Source: Candidatus Omnitrophota bacterium (GTDB lineage: Bacteria > Omnitrophota > Gorgyraeia > Gygaellales > JAMWCP01). Taken from it: a stretch of DNA of 32,333 bases. The number at the start of each line of letters is the position of its first letter. Within the stretch, counting starts at the first letter, position 1. The stretch covers positions 1-32,333 of the forward strand of contig JAMWCP010000007.1 of the NCBI GenBank assembly GCA_023819665.1, written 5' to 3'. Positions 1 to 8,157 of the stretch are shown piece by piece. The notes under the pieces were generated by a model. It had not been told where the DNA came from. It made no database searches and worked only from the letters and a program-made list of their open reading frames with translations. Made by a program: the position numbers and the translations under genes.

Positions 1-378
1 GAACAGATTCTAAGATTTAGTAATTCTTATTTAAGCTTAGAAGATCTTTTATTGTATCGAGCTTTCTGGATAAAGATTTATTCTAAAAAAATAGAGATAT
101 TAGGCGCTCCTTGTAATGTGGGAAGAGATACTTTTTGTATTATGCCTAATGCCGATGTTTATCCGTGCCGTAGATTTATATTAAAATTAGGAAATCTTTT
201 AAAAAATTCATTGGAGGAGATTGTGGATAATGATTTATTAAGGAGTATAATTGAGGGAGGAAAGAGAGGTCGCTGTTCTGATTGTGATATTAAAGGCTGC
301 TACGGCTGTTTTGCGCTTTCCTATTTGATAAGCGGTGATTGGAACACAGAAGATATCCAATGTTGGTATAGGAGATAG
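1..378 (+). CDS. Radical SAM protein, C-terminal SPASM-like region (5' truncated by window edge)
   Basis: Frame 1 is open from base 1, so the TTG at 52 in the ORF track is probably not the true start. Cys-rich tail CNVGRDTFCIMPNADVYPCRR...LGNLLKNSLEEIV...CSDCDIKGCYGCFALSYLISGDWNTEDIQCW matches the SPASM pattern. Confidence 0.8.
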   Translation, partial: EQILRFSNSYLSLEDLLLYRAFWIKIYSKKIEILGAPCNVGRDTFCIMPNADVYPCRRFILKLGNLLKNSLEEIVDNDLLRSIIEGGKRGRCSDCDIKGCYGCFALSYLISGDWNTEDIQCWYRR

Positions 379-1029
379 ATGGAGAAAGTACTTACTCTAC
401 GTCAGGCAAAGCAGATCGATCTATTTATTAATAAAAAAATAGGACTACCGACGTTGGTGATGATGGAAAATGCTGGTATAAGAGTGGCAGAGTTTGTAAA
501 AAAGATTTTAAAGAATAACAAAGAAAAAAAGATAGTTATATTCTGTGGTAAAGGCAACAATGCAGGCGACGGTTTAGTATGTGCCCGTCAACTTATCAGT
601 GAAGAATTTAAAGTAGATATCTTTTTACTTTCTTTACCAGGCGAATTATCTCAGCAGGCAAAGATAAATTATAATATTCTTAAAAAACTTAATATTAAAA
701 TTAAAATTATCACCTCTGGTTCTTATCTTGATTCTATAGATCTTTCTTCTTATACAGTGATAGTAGATGCTATATTTGGTATAGGTTTGAAAAGAAAAAT
801 AGAGGGGGTATATAGAGAAGTTATTGAAAAAATAAACTCATCTTCTGCAACGGTAGTTTCTATAGATATACCTTCCGGTTTGGATGGAAATAGAGGTTTA
901 CCTTTAGATGTAGCAATAAAAGCAGACTATACATTAACATTTATAGCGATGAAAAAAGGACTTCTAATTAACCAAGGACCAAAATTTAGTGGAAAGATTT
1001 TGGTAGAACATATTGGTGTTAGAATCTGA
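379..1029 (+). CDS. nnrE: NAD(P)H-hydrate epimerase (YjeF N-terminal domain)
   Basis: MENAG, FCGKGNNAGDGLVCARQL, VDAIFGIGLKR, SIDIPSGLDGNRG, ADYTLTF motifs; no C-terminal dehydratase (NnrD) domain. Confidence 0.88.
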   Translation: MEKVLTLRQAKQIDLFINKKIGLPTLVMMENAGIRVAEFVKKILKNNKEKKIVIFCGKGNNAGDGLVCARQLISEEFKVDIFLLSLPGELSQQAKINYNILKKLNIKIKIITSGSYLDSIDLSSYTVIVDAIFGIGLKRKIEGVYREVIEKINSSSATVVSIDIPSGLDGNRGLPLDVAIKADYTLTFIAMKKGLLINQGPKFSGKILVEHIGVRI

Positions 1030-2054
1030 TGTTTAATTATATTTACAGTTTAGCATTAGATAAAAGAAATGATATCTTTTCTAAATTAATAAAATCTCTA
1101 CTTTTCTTTCTTTCATTATTTTATACTGTAATTATAAGATTCATAAGGTATATTAACCTTAAAAAAAAATACAGATTTTCCTGTAAAGTGATAAGTGTAG
1201 GTAATATTGTCTTAGGAGGTACAGGCAAGACCGTTCTTGTAGAGTATATCGCATCTTTTTTAAAAAAACAGAAAAGACAGGTGGCTATATTAAGTCGGGG
1301 TTATGCTAAAGGTCAGAATCTTACTGACGAACCTAATATGCTTAGGCAAAAATTAGATATTCCGGTAATTGTAGATAAAGATAGAAAAAGAGGGATATCC
1401 AAGGCAATTGAGGATTATAAGATAGATACGGCAATCATTGATGATGGTTTTCAACAATGGCAGATAAAAAAAGATTTAGAAATTTTGACTCTCGATGCCA
1501 GAAATCCTTTTGGAAATGGTAGGCTTATCCCCCGAGGGATATTGCGTGAGTCTTTAGATGGATTAAAACGAGCAGAGGTTGTTGTTTTAACTAAAACGAA
1601 TCTTAATCCCCATGTTTTAGATCTAAAGATTTTTTTAAAAGAGATAAACCCTAAGATTCATATTTTTGAAGCAGATTATTTGCCTGTGGGATTCTATAAA
1701 ATAGGAGAGAAAGAATTAGTAGATAGTTCTTTTTTTATGCAGAAAAGGGTAATTCTTTTATCGGGTATTGCAGATCCCAATTTCTTTAAAGATATAATTT
1801 TGAGTTTAGGCATAGAGGTGGAGGCAGAAATTAGATTCCCTGATCATTACTGTTATAAAAGAAAAGATATAGAGAGTATAAGGTATATCTCTAAGACCAA
1901 AAAGACAAATCTTTTTGTTACCACAGAGAAAGATGCGGTAAAAATTGCAAACTTTGACCTTTCAGGGATAGATATTTTTGCTTTACGGATTAGCCTTAAG
2001 ATAAAAGATGAAGAAGTATTCCATGAAAGAATATCTTCTATATACAACTCTTAA
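1029..2054 (+). CDS. lpxK: Tetraacyldisaccharide 4'-kinase (lipid A 4'-kinase)
   Basis: SVGNIVLGGTGKT Walker A, ILSRGYAKG, DEPNML, IDDGFQQW, LTKTN, FPDHYCY; 1-nt stop/start overlap (TGATG) with the upstream gene. Confidence 0.92.
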   Translation: MFNYIYSLALDKRNDIFSKLIKSLLFFLSLFYTVIIRFIRYINLKKKYRFSCKVISVGNIVLGGTGKTVLVEYIASFLKKQKRQVAILSRGYAKGQNLTDEPNMLRQKLDIPVIVDKDRKRGISKAIEDYKIDTAIIDDGFQQWQIKKDLEILTLDARNPFGNGRLIPRGILRESLDGLKRAEVVVLTKTNLNPHVLDLKIFLKEINPKIHIFEADYLPVGFYKIGEKELVDSSFFMQKRVILLSGIADPNFFKDIILSLGIEVEAEIRFPDHYCYKRKDIESIRYISKTKKTNLFVTTEKDAVKIANFDLSGIDIFALRISLKIKDEEVFHERISSIYNS

Positions 2055-3957
2055 ATTTCTTTCTCAGATAGTTATCTTTTTACCTTCTAGACTGTTGGTA
2101 TTTCAAGGGAAGATTTTAGGACTTTTACTTTATTATTTAGATAGAAGACACCGTTTGGTTGCTTATAAAAATTTAAGAATCTGCCTTGCCTCCCACCGGA
2201 ATCTTAAGGAATTAAAAAGAATATTGAGGAAGAATTTTGAGAATTTTGGAATGAATATAACAGAGACATTAATTATTCCTAAACTAAATCAAAAATATAT
2301 TCAGAGAAACATTCAGATAGAGGGATTGAGTTACATAAAGGAAGCGCTTTCACACAAAAAAAGTATAATCCTTTTAGGTATTCATATGGGAAATTGGGAA
2401 CTGTGTTTTGCAGTGGCAGGTATCTTGGGGCTTCCCTTTTATGTTTTGGCAGAAAAACAAAGTAAATACCCTCTTTTAGACAGATTTTTAAATCGGTTAA
2501 GAGAGATTAAAGGTACCCAAGTTATCTATGTAGGTAAACAGATAAGAGAAGCAATTCGCATCTTAAAAGAGGGTAAAGTTCTCGGCTTGGTGGCTGACCA
2601 TGGGATAAAAGAGGGTATAGTTCTTGATTTTTTTGGGCATAAGACGCGGGTTCCTACTTTGGCAGTGCGTTTAGCTTTAAGTTTAGGAGTAATAGTGATA
2701 CCGGGATATATAGTACGCCAATCTCTTCTTAAACATAAAATTGTTATTCTCCCTCCCTTAGATATAAGAAGAACTTTGGATTATAAAGAAGATCTCATCT
2801 TTAATTTAAATAAAATCAATAAAATATTCGAAGAGTGTATAAAGAAAAATCCTCAGGATTATCTTTGGTTTTATCAGCGCTTTAAGTATAATCAGGACAG
2901 GACCATTCTGGTTTTAGAAGACGGCAAAGTAGGGCATATGAAACAATCGAGTTATCTTTTAGAAATAATCAAAGAGGTAGGAGAGAAGAAAGGTTTTTTG
3001 ATAAAAACAGAAAAGATAAAAATAGAGTTTAAAGACAGTATTTTTAAAAACCTACAGATTATATCAACAAGCTTAGCCAGTAGATCGCAGTGTATGATGT
3101 GTCTGTGGTGTTTGAAGCATTTTTTAAAACCGGATAATTTTTCAAACATAAATTCTACATATGCGGATATAGTGGTCTCCTGTGGTTCATCTTTGGCAGG
3201 GGTAAATTTTGTTGTTTCCAGTTTAAATCAGGCAAAATCTATTATAATTATGCGTCCTTCTATATTGAGTACAAAGCGTTTTGATTTAGTAATTACCCCT
3301 TTTCATGATAGATTGCCTCAGCGCAGGAACATTTTGATTTTAGAAGGCGCTTTAAGTTATATAGAGGATAAATTATTAAATGAATCTAAAGAAAAGATTA
3401 GAGGTTTAATCAAAGAGACTTTTAAGCCTTTCTTTTATATAGGTTTGCTCATCGGAGGAGATACAAAGAGATTTCAATTAAAAGAAGATGTAATTTTTGA
3501 AGTACTTAAGCAGATAAAGGAGCTTGCGCAGGAATACAAAGCATCGATTCTTTTGACTACTTCGCGGCGTACTCCCAAAAGAATTGAAGACCTAATTAAA
3601 AAAGAACTGAAGGATTTTCTTTATTGCGGACTTCTGATCATTGCTAATGAGAAAAATTATTCTTTTGTAATAGAAGGGATTCTGAGTTTAAGCAAATTTG
3701 TAATAGTCTCACCTGAAAGTATCTCGATGATCTCAGAGGCGGTCTCTGCTAAAAGATACGTTTTGGTTTTTAAGCAGAAAATTTTTCGCCGAAGACATCA
3801 GTTGTTTTTAGAACATTTTTCTCAAAAAAGATATATTTATTTTATTGATCCGAAAAAGATAAATCAGACGATAAAAGAACTTCTTTTAGAAAATCCTCCT
3901 TTGCCCCCTTTAAGGGATAAAGAAAGGATAACTGAAGCTATAGAGAGATTCCTATGA
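2008..3957 (+). CDS. Fusion: LpxL/HtrB-type lipid A acyltransferase (N-term) + ELM1/DUF1022-like putative GT-B domain (C-term)
   Basis: N-term: LLGIHMGNWE (HX4E acyltransferase motif), VADHGIKEGIVLDFFGHKTRVPTLAVRLAL. C-term: VLEDGKVGHMKQS, VVSCGSSLAGVN, LLIGGDTKRF, LLTTSRRTP, VIVSPESISMISEAVSAKRYV, typical of ELM1/DUF1022. Overlaps lpxK by up to 47 nt; ATG 2023 is an alternative start. Confidence 0.85.
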   Translation: MKKYSMKEYLLYTTLKFLSQIVIFLPSRLLVFQGKILGLLLYYLDRRHRLVAYKNLRICLASHRNLKELKRILRKNFENFGMNITETLIIPKLNQKYIQRNIQIEGLSYIKEALSHKKSIILLGIHMGNWELCFAVAGILGLPFYVLAEKQSKYPLLDRFLNRLREIKGTQVIYVGKQIREAIRILKEGKVLGLVADHGIKEGIVLDFFGHKTRVPTLAVRLALSLGVIVIPGYIVRQSLLKHKIVILPPLDIRRTLDYKEDLIFNLNKINKIFEECIKKNPQDYLWFYQRFKYNQDRTILVLEDGKVGHMKQSSYLLEIIKEVGEKKGFLIKTEKIKIEFKDSIFKNLQIISTSLASRSQCMMCLWCLKHFLKPDNFSNINSTYADIVVSCGSSLAGVNFVVSSLNQAKSIIIMRPSILSTKRFDLVITPFHDRLPQRRNILILEGALSYIEDKLLNESKEKIRGLIKETFKPFFYIGLLIGGDTKRFQLKEDVIFEVLKQIKELAQEYKASILLTTSRRTPKRIEDLIKKELKDFLYCGLLIIANEKNYSFVIEGILSLSKFVIVSPESISMISEAVSAKRYVLVFKQKIFRRRHQLFLEHFSQKRYIYFIDPKKINQTIKELLLENPPLPPLRDKERITEAIERFL

Positions 3958-6038
3958 ATATAATGCATATACTTCCTGAGTTAAATGTAGGAGGAGTAGA
4001 GACAGGAGTTTTAGACCTAACGAAGTATTTAACAGGACTCGGGCATAAAATAGTAGTGGTTTCTAATGGAGGTAGATTAGTAGAAGAACTGGAGAGTTAC
4101 GGAGGTATTCATTATCAACTACCAGTGCATAAGAAGTCTCTATTTAATATCCTACGTTTAATCCCTGCAGTGATCAATATCATTAAGAAAGAAAATATCC
4201 AACTTGTCCATGCGCGTTCACGTAATCCTGCCTGGATTGCCTATTTTGCTTGTAAAAAGACCAAAACCCCTTTTATTACCACCTGCCATGGTTATTATAA
4301 AAGACATCCTTTTAGCGCAATAATGGGATGGGGGAGATTGGTGATTGCACCTTCTTCAGTGGTTGCCCGTCATATGCAGAAGGATTTTTCTGTTCCTTAC
4401 GAGCGTATAAGAATCATTCCCCGCGGCGTAAACACGGAGAAATTTAGATACATTCCTTATAGTCAGAAATCTAAAAATCCCTATTATATTGGAATGATTG
4501 GAAGACTTACTCCCTGGAAAGGCCATTCTTATTTTTTGAGAGCAATGGCCAGGGTAGCCAGAGTGTTCCCTCAGATAAGGATATTAATTGTAGGAGATGC
4601 ACATAAGAAGGAGTACTCAGAAGAATTGAAGACTTTGACTCACAGATTGAGGTTAGATAATATCACCGAATTTATTCCTTCTTTAAAGGAGGTCTCCACA
4701 GTTATGGAAAGATTGAATCTTTTAGTCCATGCCAGCATCGAGCCAGAGGCATTCGGTCGGGTGATTATTGAAGCTCAGGCAAGCGGTGTCCCAGTAGTGG
4801 CTACTCGTCTGGGAGGGCCTGCAGAAATTATTGAGGACGAAAAGACAGGTTTTTTGGTTACCCCCCGCGATCCCGATGATATGGCGAAGGCGGTCATAAG
4901 AATAATCCAGGATGAAAATCTTGCCTCAAGGATATCAGAGTCTGCTTATGAGAAGGTAAGACAGAAGTATAATCTGGATAACTTTGCGAAGACTACCCTT
5001 GAAGTCTATGAAGAGGCATTGAATAAAATTAATATTCTGTTGATTAAAATCAGTGCCTTAGGTGATGTAATCCTTTTTATTCCTACACTTAAACTCATCA
5101 GAAAACATTTCTCTTCTAATTATAAGATTACTGTATTAGTGGGAGAAGATTCTAAAGAAGTCTTCTATAATTGTCCCTATATAGATGAACTGATTGTTTA
5201 TGATTTTAAAGAAAAAGATCGAGGCTTATTTGGATTATTCAGAATCAGCCGTATTTTAAAGAAAAAATGTTTTGATTTTTCTATTGATTTTCAGAACAAT
5301 TACCGCAGTCACCTATTAAGTTTTTGGGGGGGGATACCCTTGCGTTACGGTTTTAACCGTAAGTTAGGTTTCCTGCTTAACAGAAAAGTAATCTTCAGTA
5401 AAATGGATAAAGGTCCATTAGAACATCAGGCGAGGATTTTGAAGTTGTTGGATATTGAATTTAAGGAGGAGGATTTAGAACTGTGGCCAAGTAAAGAGGA
5501 CGAGAAGTATATTGAAGAATTTTTAGACTACCACTGGATAACTTCTCACACAAAACTTGTTGGGATAAATGTCGGTGCCAGCCCAAAGTGGTATACCAAA
5601 ACTTGGCCAGTTGAATATATAGCAGAGCTGTGTCAGGAGTTATCCAGAAGAGATTTAAGGGTAGTAATTACGGGAACAGAAAAGGATTTCATTTTAGCAG
5701 AGGATTTAATCAACAGGATATATCCATTAAAACCTATAAATGCCTGTGGTAGGACCTCAATCAATCAACTTGCCTGCTTGATTAAACGTTGTAAGGTATA
5801 TATCTCTGCTGATTCTGCACCTTTACATATTGCCTGTGCAGTTAAAACACCCTGTATTGCTCTATTTGGTCCTACTGATCCCCGAAGTCACCTGGTATTA
5901 AAGGAGAATATAGTTTTGTTGTATAAAGGTTTAGCCTGCAGTCCGTGTTATAAAAAGATCTGTAAAACTAAAGAATGTATGTATAAAATTAGCTCTCAAG
6001 AAGTCCTCGGCGCAATAGAAAGGATCTTAAATAAATGA
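3954..6038 (+). CDS. Fusion: GT4 glycosyltransferase (N-term) + GT9 heptosyltransferase-like domain (C-term)
   Basis: N-term GT4: LNVGGVETGVLDLTKYL, IPRGVNTEKF, IGRLTPWKGHSYFLRA, EAFGRVIIEAQASGVPVVATRLGG. C-term GT9: INILLIKISALGDVILFIPTLKLIRK, VGINVGASPKWYTKTWP, YISADSAPLHIACAVKTPCIALFGPTDP. Confidence 0.9.
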   Translation: MNIMHILPELNVGGVETGVLDLTKYLTGLGHKIVVVSNGGRLVEELESYGGIHYQLPVHKKSLFNILRLIPAVINIIKKENIQLVHARSRNPAWIAYFACKKTKTPFITTCHGYYKRHPFSAIMGWGRLVIAPSSVVARHMQKDFSVPYERIRIIPRGVNTEKFRYIPYSQKSKNPYYIGMIGRLTPWKGHSYFLRAMARVARVFPQIRILIVGDAHKKEYSEELKTLTHRLRLDNITEFIPSLKEVSTVMERLNLLVHASIEPEAFGRVIIEAQASGVPVVATRLGGPAEIIEDEKTGFLVTPRDPDDMAKAVIRIIQDENLASRISESAYEKVRQKYNLDNFAKTTLEVYEEALNKINILLIKISALGDVILFIPTLKLIRKHFSSNYKITVLVGEDSKEVFYNCPYIDELIVYDFKEKDRGLFGLFRISRILKKKCFDFSIDFQNNYRSHLLSFWGGIPLRYGFNRKLGFLLNRKVIFSKMDKGPLEHQARILKLLDIEFKEEDLELWPSKEDEKYIEEFLDYHWITSHTKLVGINVGASPKWYTKTWPVEYIAELCQELSRRDLRVVITGTEKDFILAEDLINRIYPLKPINACGRTSINQLACLIKRCKVYISADSAPLHIACAVKTPCIALFGPTDPRSHLVLKENIVLLYKGLACSPCYKKICKTKECMYKISSQEVLGAIERILNK

Positions 6039-7126
6039 AGATATTGATTCTCTGTAATCATTTAAATATCGGTGGGATTACAAGTTATGTTTTTCTATTA
6101 GCCAAGGGTTTGGTTAAGTATGGTCACCGCGTGTGGGTAGCCGGTGAGGGTGAACTTGTGGATAAATTTAAAAAAGAAAAGATAGAAGTTATCCATCTTA
6201 ATCTTAAAATAAAATCTGAAATTAATCCGCGTATATATACATCTACGTATAAATTAAAAAGATACTTTTCCAGAGAAAGACCCGATATAATCCATGCCCA
6301 TACCCGTACAACCTCCATAATTAGTTATTATTTATCTAAGGCTTTTAAGATTCCCTATATTACTACCTGCCATGGATTATACAAGATAAGATGGACAAGA
6401 ATCTTGTTTCCCTTTGTGGGAGAGTTTGTGGTTGCTATAAGTAAGGTATTAGAGAATCAGCTCGTTAATAATTTGAAGTTAGATCCGAGGAAGGTAAGGT
6501 TAATCTATAATGGTATAGATCTTGATTATTTTTCTCCTGATGAGATTTTATCCGAGAGAAAACAATTTGGTTTTAAAGAAGAGGATTTTATTATTGGCAA
6601 TATCTCGCGTTTGGTAAAAGGAAAAGGGCAGGAGATGCTTATCTATGCGATGCCCCGTATTCTTCAAGATATTCCCCAGGCAAAGCTGGTTTTAGTAGGT
6701 GATGGAAGAATGAAAGCTTATCTGGAACAAAAAGTAAAAGAATTCTTTTTAAAAGATAAGGTATTCTTTTTGGGTTCCTTAAAAGATACAAGACATGTTC
6801 TAAAAATAATGGATCTATTCTGTTTTTTACCTTCCTATGAGGGTTTTGGGCTTTGTATTCTGGAGGCAATGGCGATGAAAGTTCCGATTATTGCGAGTAA
6901 CCTTTGCGATCTTCCTTATATATTAGAGGAAGGGAAAGCAGGTATTTTGATCCCACGCAATGTAGAGAGCTTGGTTTTGGCGATTGTTGATCTTTATCGT
7001 AATTTAACAAAGAGAAAAAAATTAATTGAATATGCTTATACTAAGGTGAAAAGCTTTTCTTATCTAAAGATGGTAGAAGAAATCCAAAAGCTCTATGAAC
7101 TGGCTTTAAAGAGATATGAGAGGTAA
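6035..7126 (+). CDS. GT4 family glycosyltransferase
   Basis: LCNHLNIGGITSYVFLLAKGL, HAHTRTTSIISYYL, IYNGIDLDYF, RLVKGKGQEMLIYA, PSYEGFGLCILEAMAMKVPIIAS. Confidence 0.9.
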   Translation: MKILILCNHLNIGGITSYVFLLAKGLVKYGHRVWVAGEGELVDKFKKEKIEVIHLNLKIKSEINPRIYTSTYKLKRYFSRERPDIIHAHTRTTSIISYYLSKAFKIPYITTCHGLYKIRWTRILFPFVGEFVVAISKVLENQLVNNLKLDPRKVRLIYNGIDLDYFSPDEILSERKQFGFKEEDFIIGNISRLVKGKGQEMLIYAMPRILQDIPQAKLVLVGDGRMKAYLEQKVKEFFLKDKVFFLGSLKDTRHVLKIMDLFCFLPSYEGFGLCILEAMAMKVPIIASNLCDLPYILEEGKAGILIPRNVESLVLAIVDLYRNLTKRKKLIEYAYTKVKSFSYLKMVEEIQKLYELALKRYER

Positions 7127-8153
7127 AACGCGTATCCTTATCTTTGGCGTCAACTGGCTAGGGGATGTTTTATTTTCTACTCCCACCATCAGAAACATAA
7201 AGTATAATTTCCCCTCAAGTTTTATTACATGTATAGTTCCTTGGCGGTGCATACCCATATTAGAAGGAAATCCTAGTATAGATGAAATTATTTCTTTCGA
7301 TGAAAAACACCAGCAACACTCATTAAAAGAAAAATTAAAATTTATTAGATTAATTAACTCGAAAAGATTTGATATGGTATTTCTTCTGCACCGTTCGTTC
7401 ACTCGTGCGCTCATCTGTTTTTTGGCAGGAATCCCTCAAAGGATAGGTTATGCTACAAAGAAAAGGGGGTTTCTTTTGACTAGAAGGATTAAACCTATAG
7501 ATTACGATTCTCTACACAGGATTGATTATTATCTCAATATGATTGAGAGGGCGGGTCTTAAAATCTATGATCGTTATCCAGAGTTTTTTATTGATAATAA
7601 AGATATTGATTATATAAAGAAATTTTTAGAAAAAGAAGGGGTTTTAGATAGTGAATTTTTGGTGGGTATTAATCCGGGGGCAAACTGGCTTCCTAAAAGA
7701 TGGCCAAAGGATTACTGGAGAGAATTAATAAATAGATTAACGAGGAATTTTTCCTGTAAAGTGATTATCACGGGAGACGAAAAAGATAGATATCTGGCGG
7801 AGGAGATCGCCTGCTGTTTTAATACAAGAAAGCCTATTCTCGCCTCAGGTTTATTGAATCTTAAGCAATTTGGCGCTCTATGTAAAAGATTAGATTTATT
7901 TATCAGTGCAGATACCGGTCCTTTACATATTGCCAATGCCTTAAAGACAAAAAGGATTATTGCCTTATTCGGTCCTACTTCCTTAAAGACTACCTCGCCA
8001 TATCCTTTAGATAATGTGTTGATTTTACAGAAGGATGTGGGATGCAGAATTCCTTGTTATGTGAAGGATTGTTTTGATAATCGTTGTATGAGAGTAATTA
8101 CACCTCAAGAAATAGTGGAGGTTATAGAGAAAGCTAAAATCTTTAAAGTCTAA
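7116..8153 (+). CDS. GT9 family (lipopolysaccharide heptosyltransferase-like) glycosyltransferase
   Basis: ILIFGVNWLGDVLFSTPTIRNIK, VGINPGANWLPKRWP, FISADTGPLHIANALKTKRIIALFGPT, C-terminal four-Cys segment. Confidence 0.9.
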   Translation: MRGKTRILIFGVNWLGDVLFSTPTIRNIKYNFPSSFITCIVPWRCIPILEGNPSIDEIISFDEKHQQHSLKEKLKFIRLINSKRFDMVFLLHRSFTRALICFLAGIPQRIGYATKKRGFLLTRRIKPIDYDSLHRIDYYLNMIERAGLKIYDRYPEFFIDNKDIDYIKKFLEKEGVLDSEFLVGINPGANWLPKRWPKDYWRELINRLTRNFSCKVIITGDEKDRYLAEEIACCFNTRKPILASGLLNLKQFGALCKRLDLFISADTGPLHIANALKTKRIIALFGPTSLKTTSPYPLDNVLILQKDVGCRIPCYVKDCFDNRCMRVITPQEIVEVIEKAKIFKV

Positions 8154-8157
8154 TTTT

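Noticed and set aside
379-2054. Biosynthetic gene cluster starting from the radical SAM/SPASM protein
   Set aside because: No precursor peptide or modifying partners visible; the adjacent genes are nnrE and lpxK. The SPASM protein is truncated, so its role cannot be judged.
5940-6000. C-terminal four-Cys segment of GT9 domains as a novel metal site (also near 8041-8095, 9019-9065, 10078-10130)
   Set aside because: This CxxC...C...CM pattern is common at the end of GT9 proteins, so it is not specific to this window.
7106-7414. 102-aa minus-strand ORF opposite the GT9 gene
   Set aside because: Lies inside a confidently assigned GT9 gene on the other strand; no recognisable motif; typical shadow ORF.
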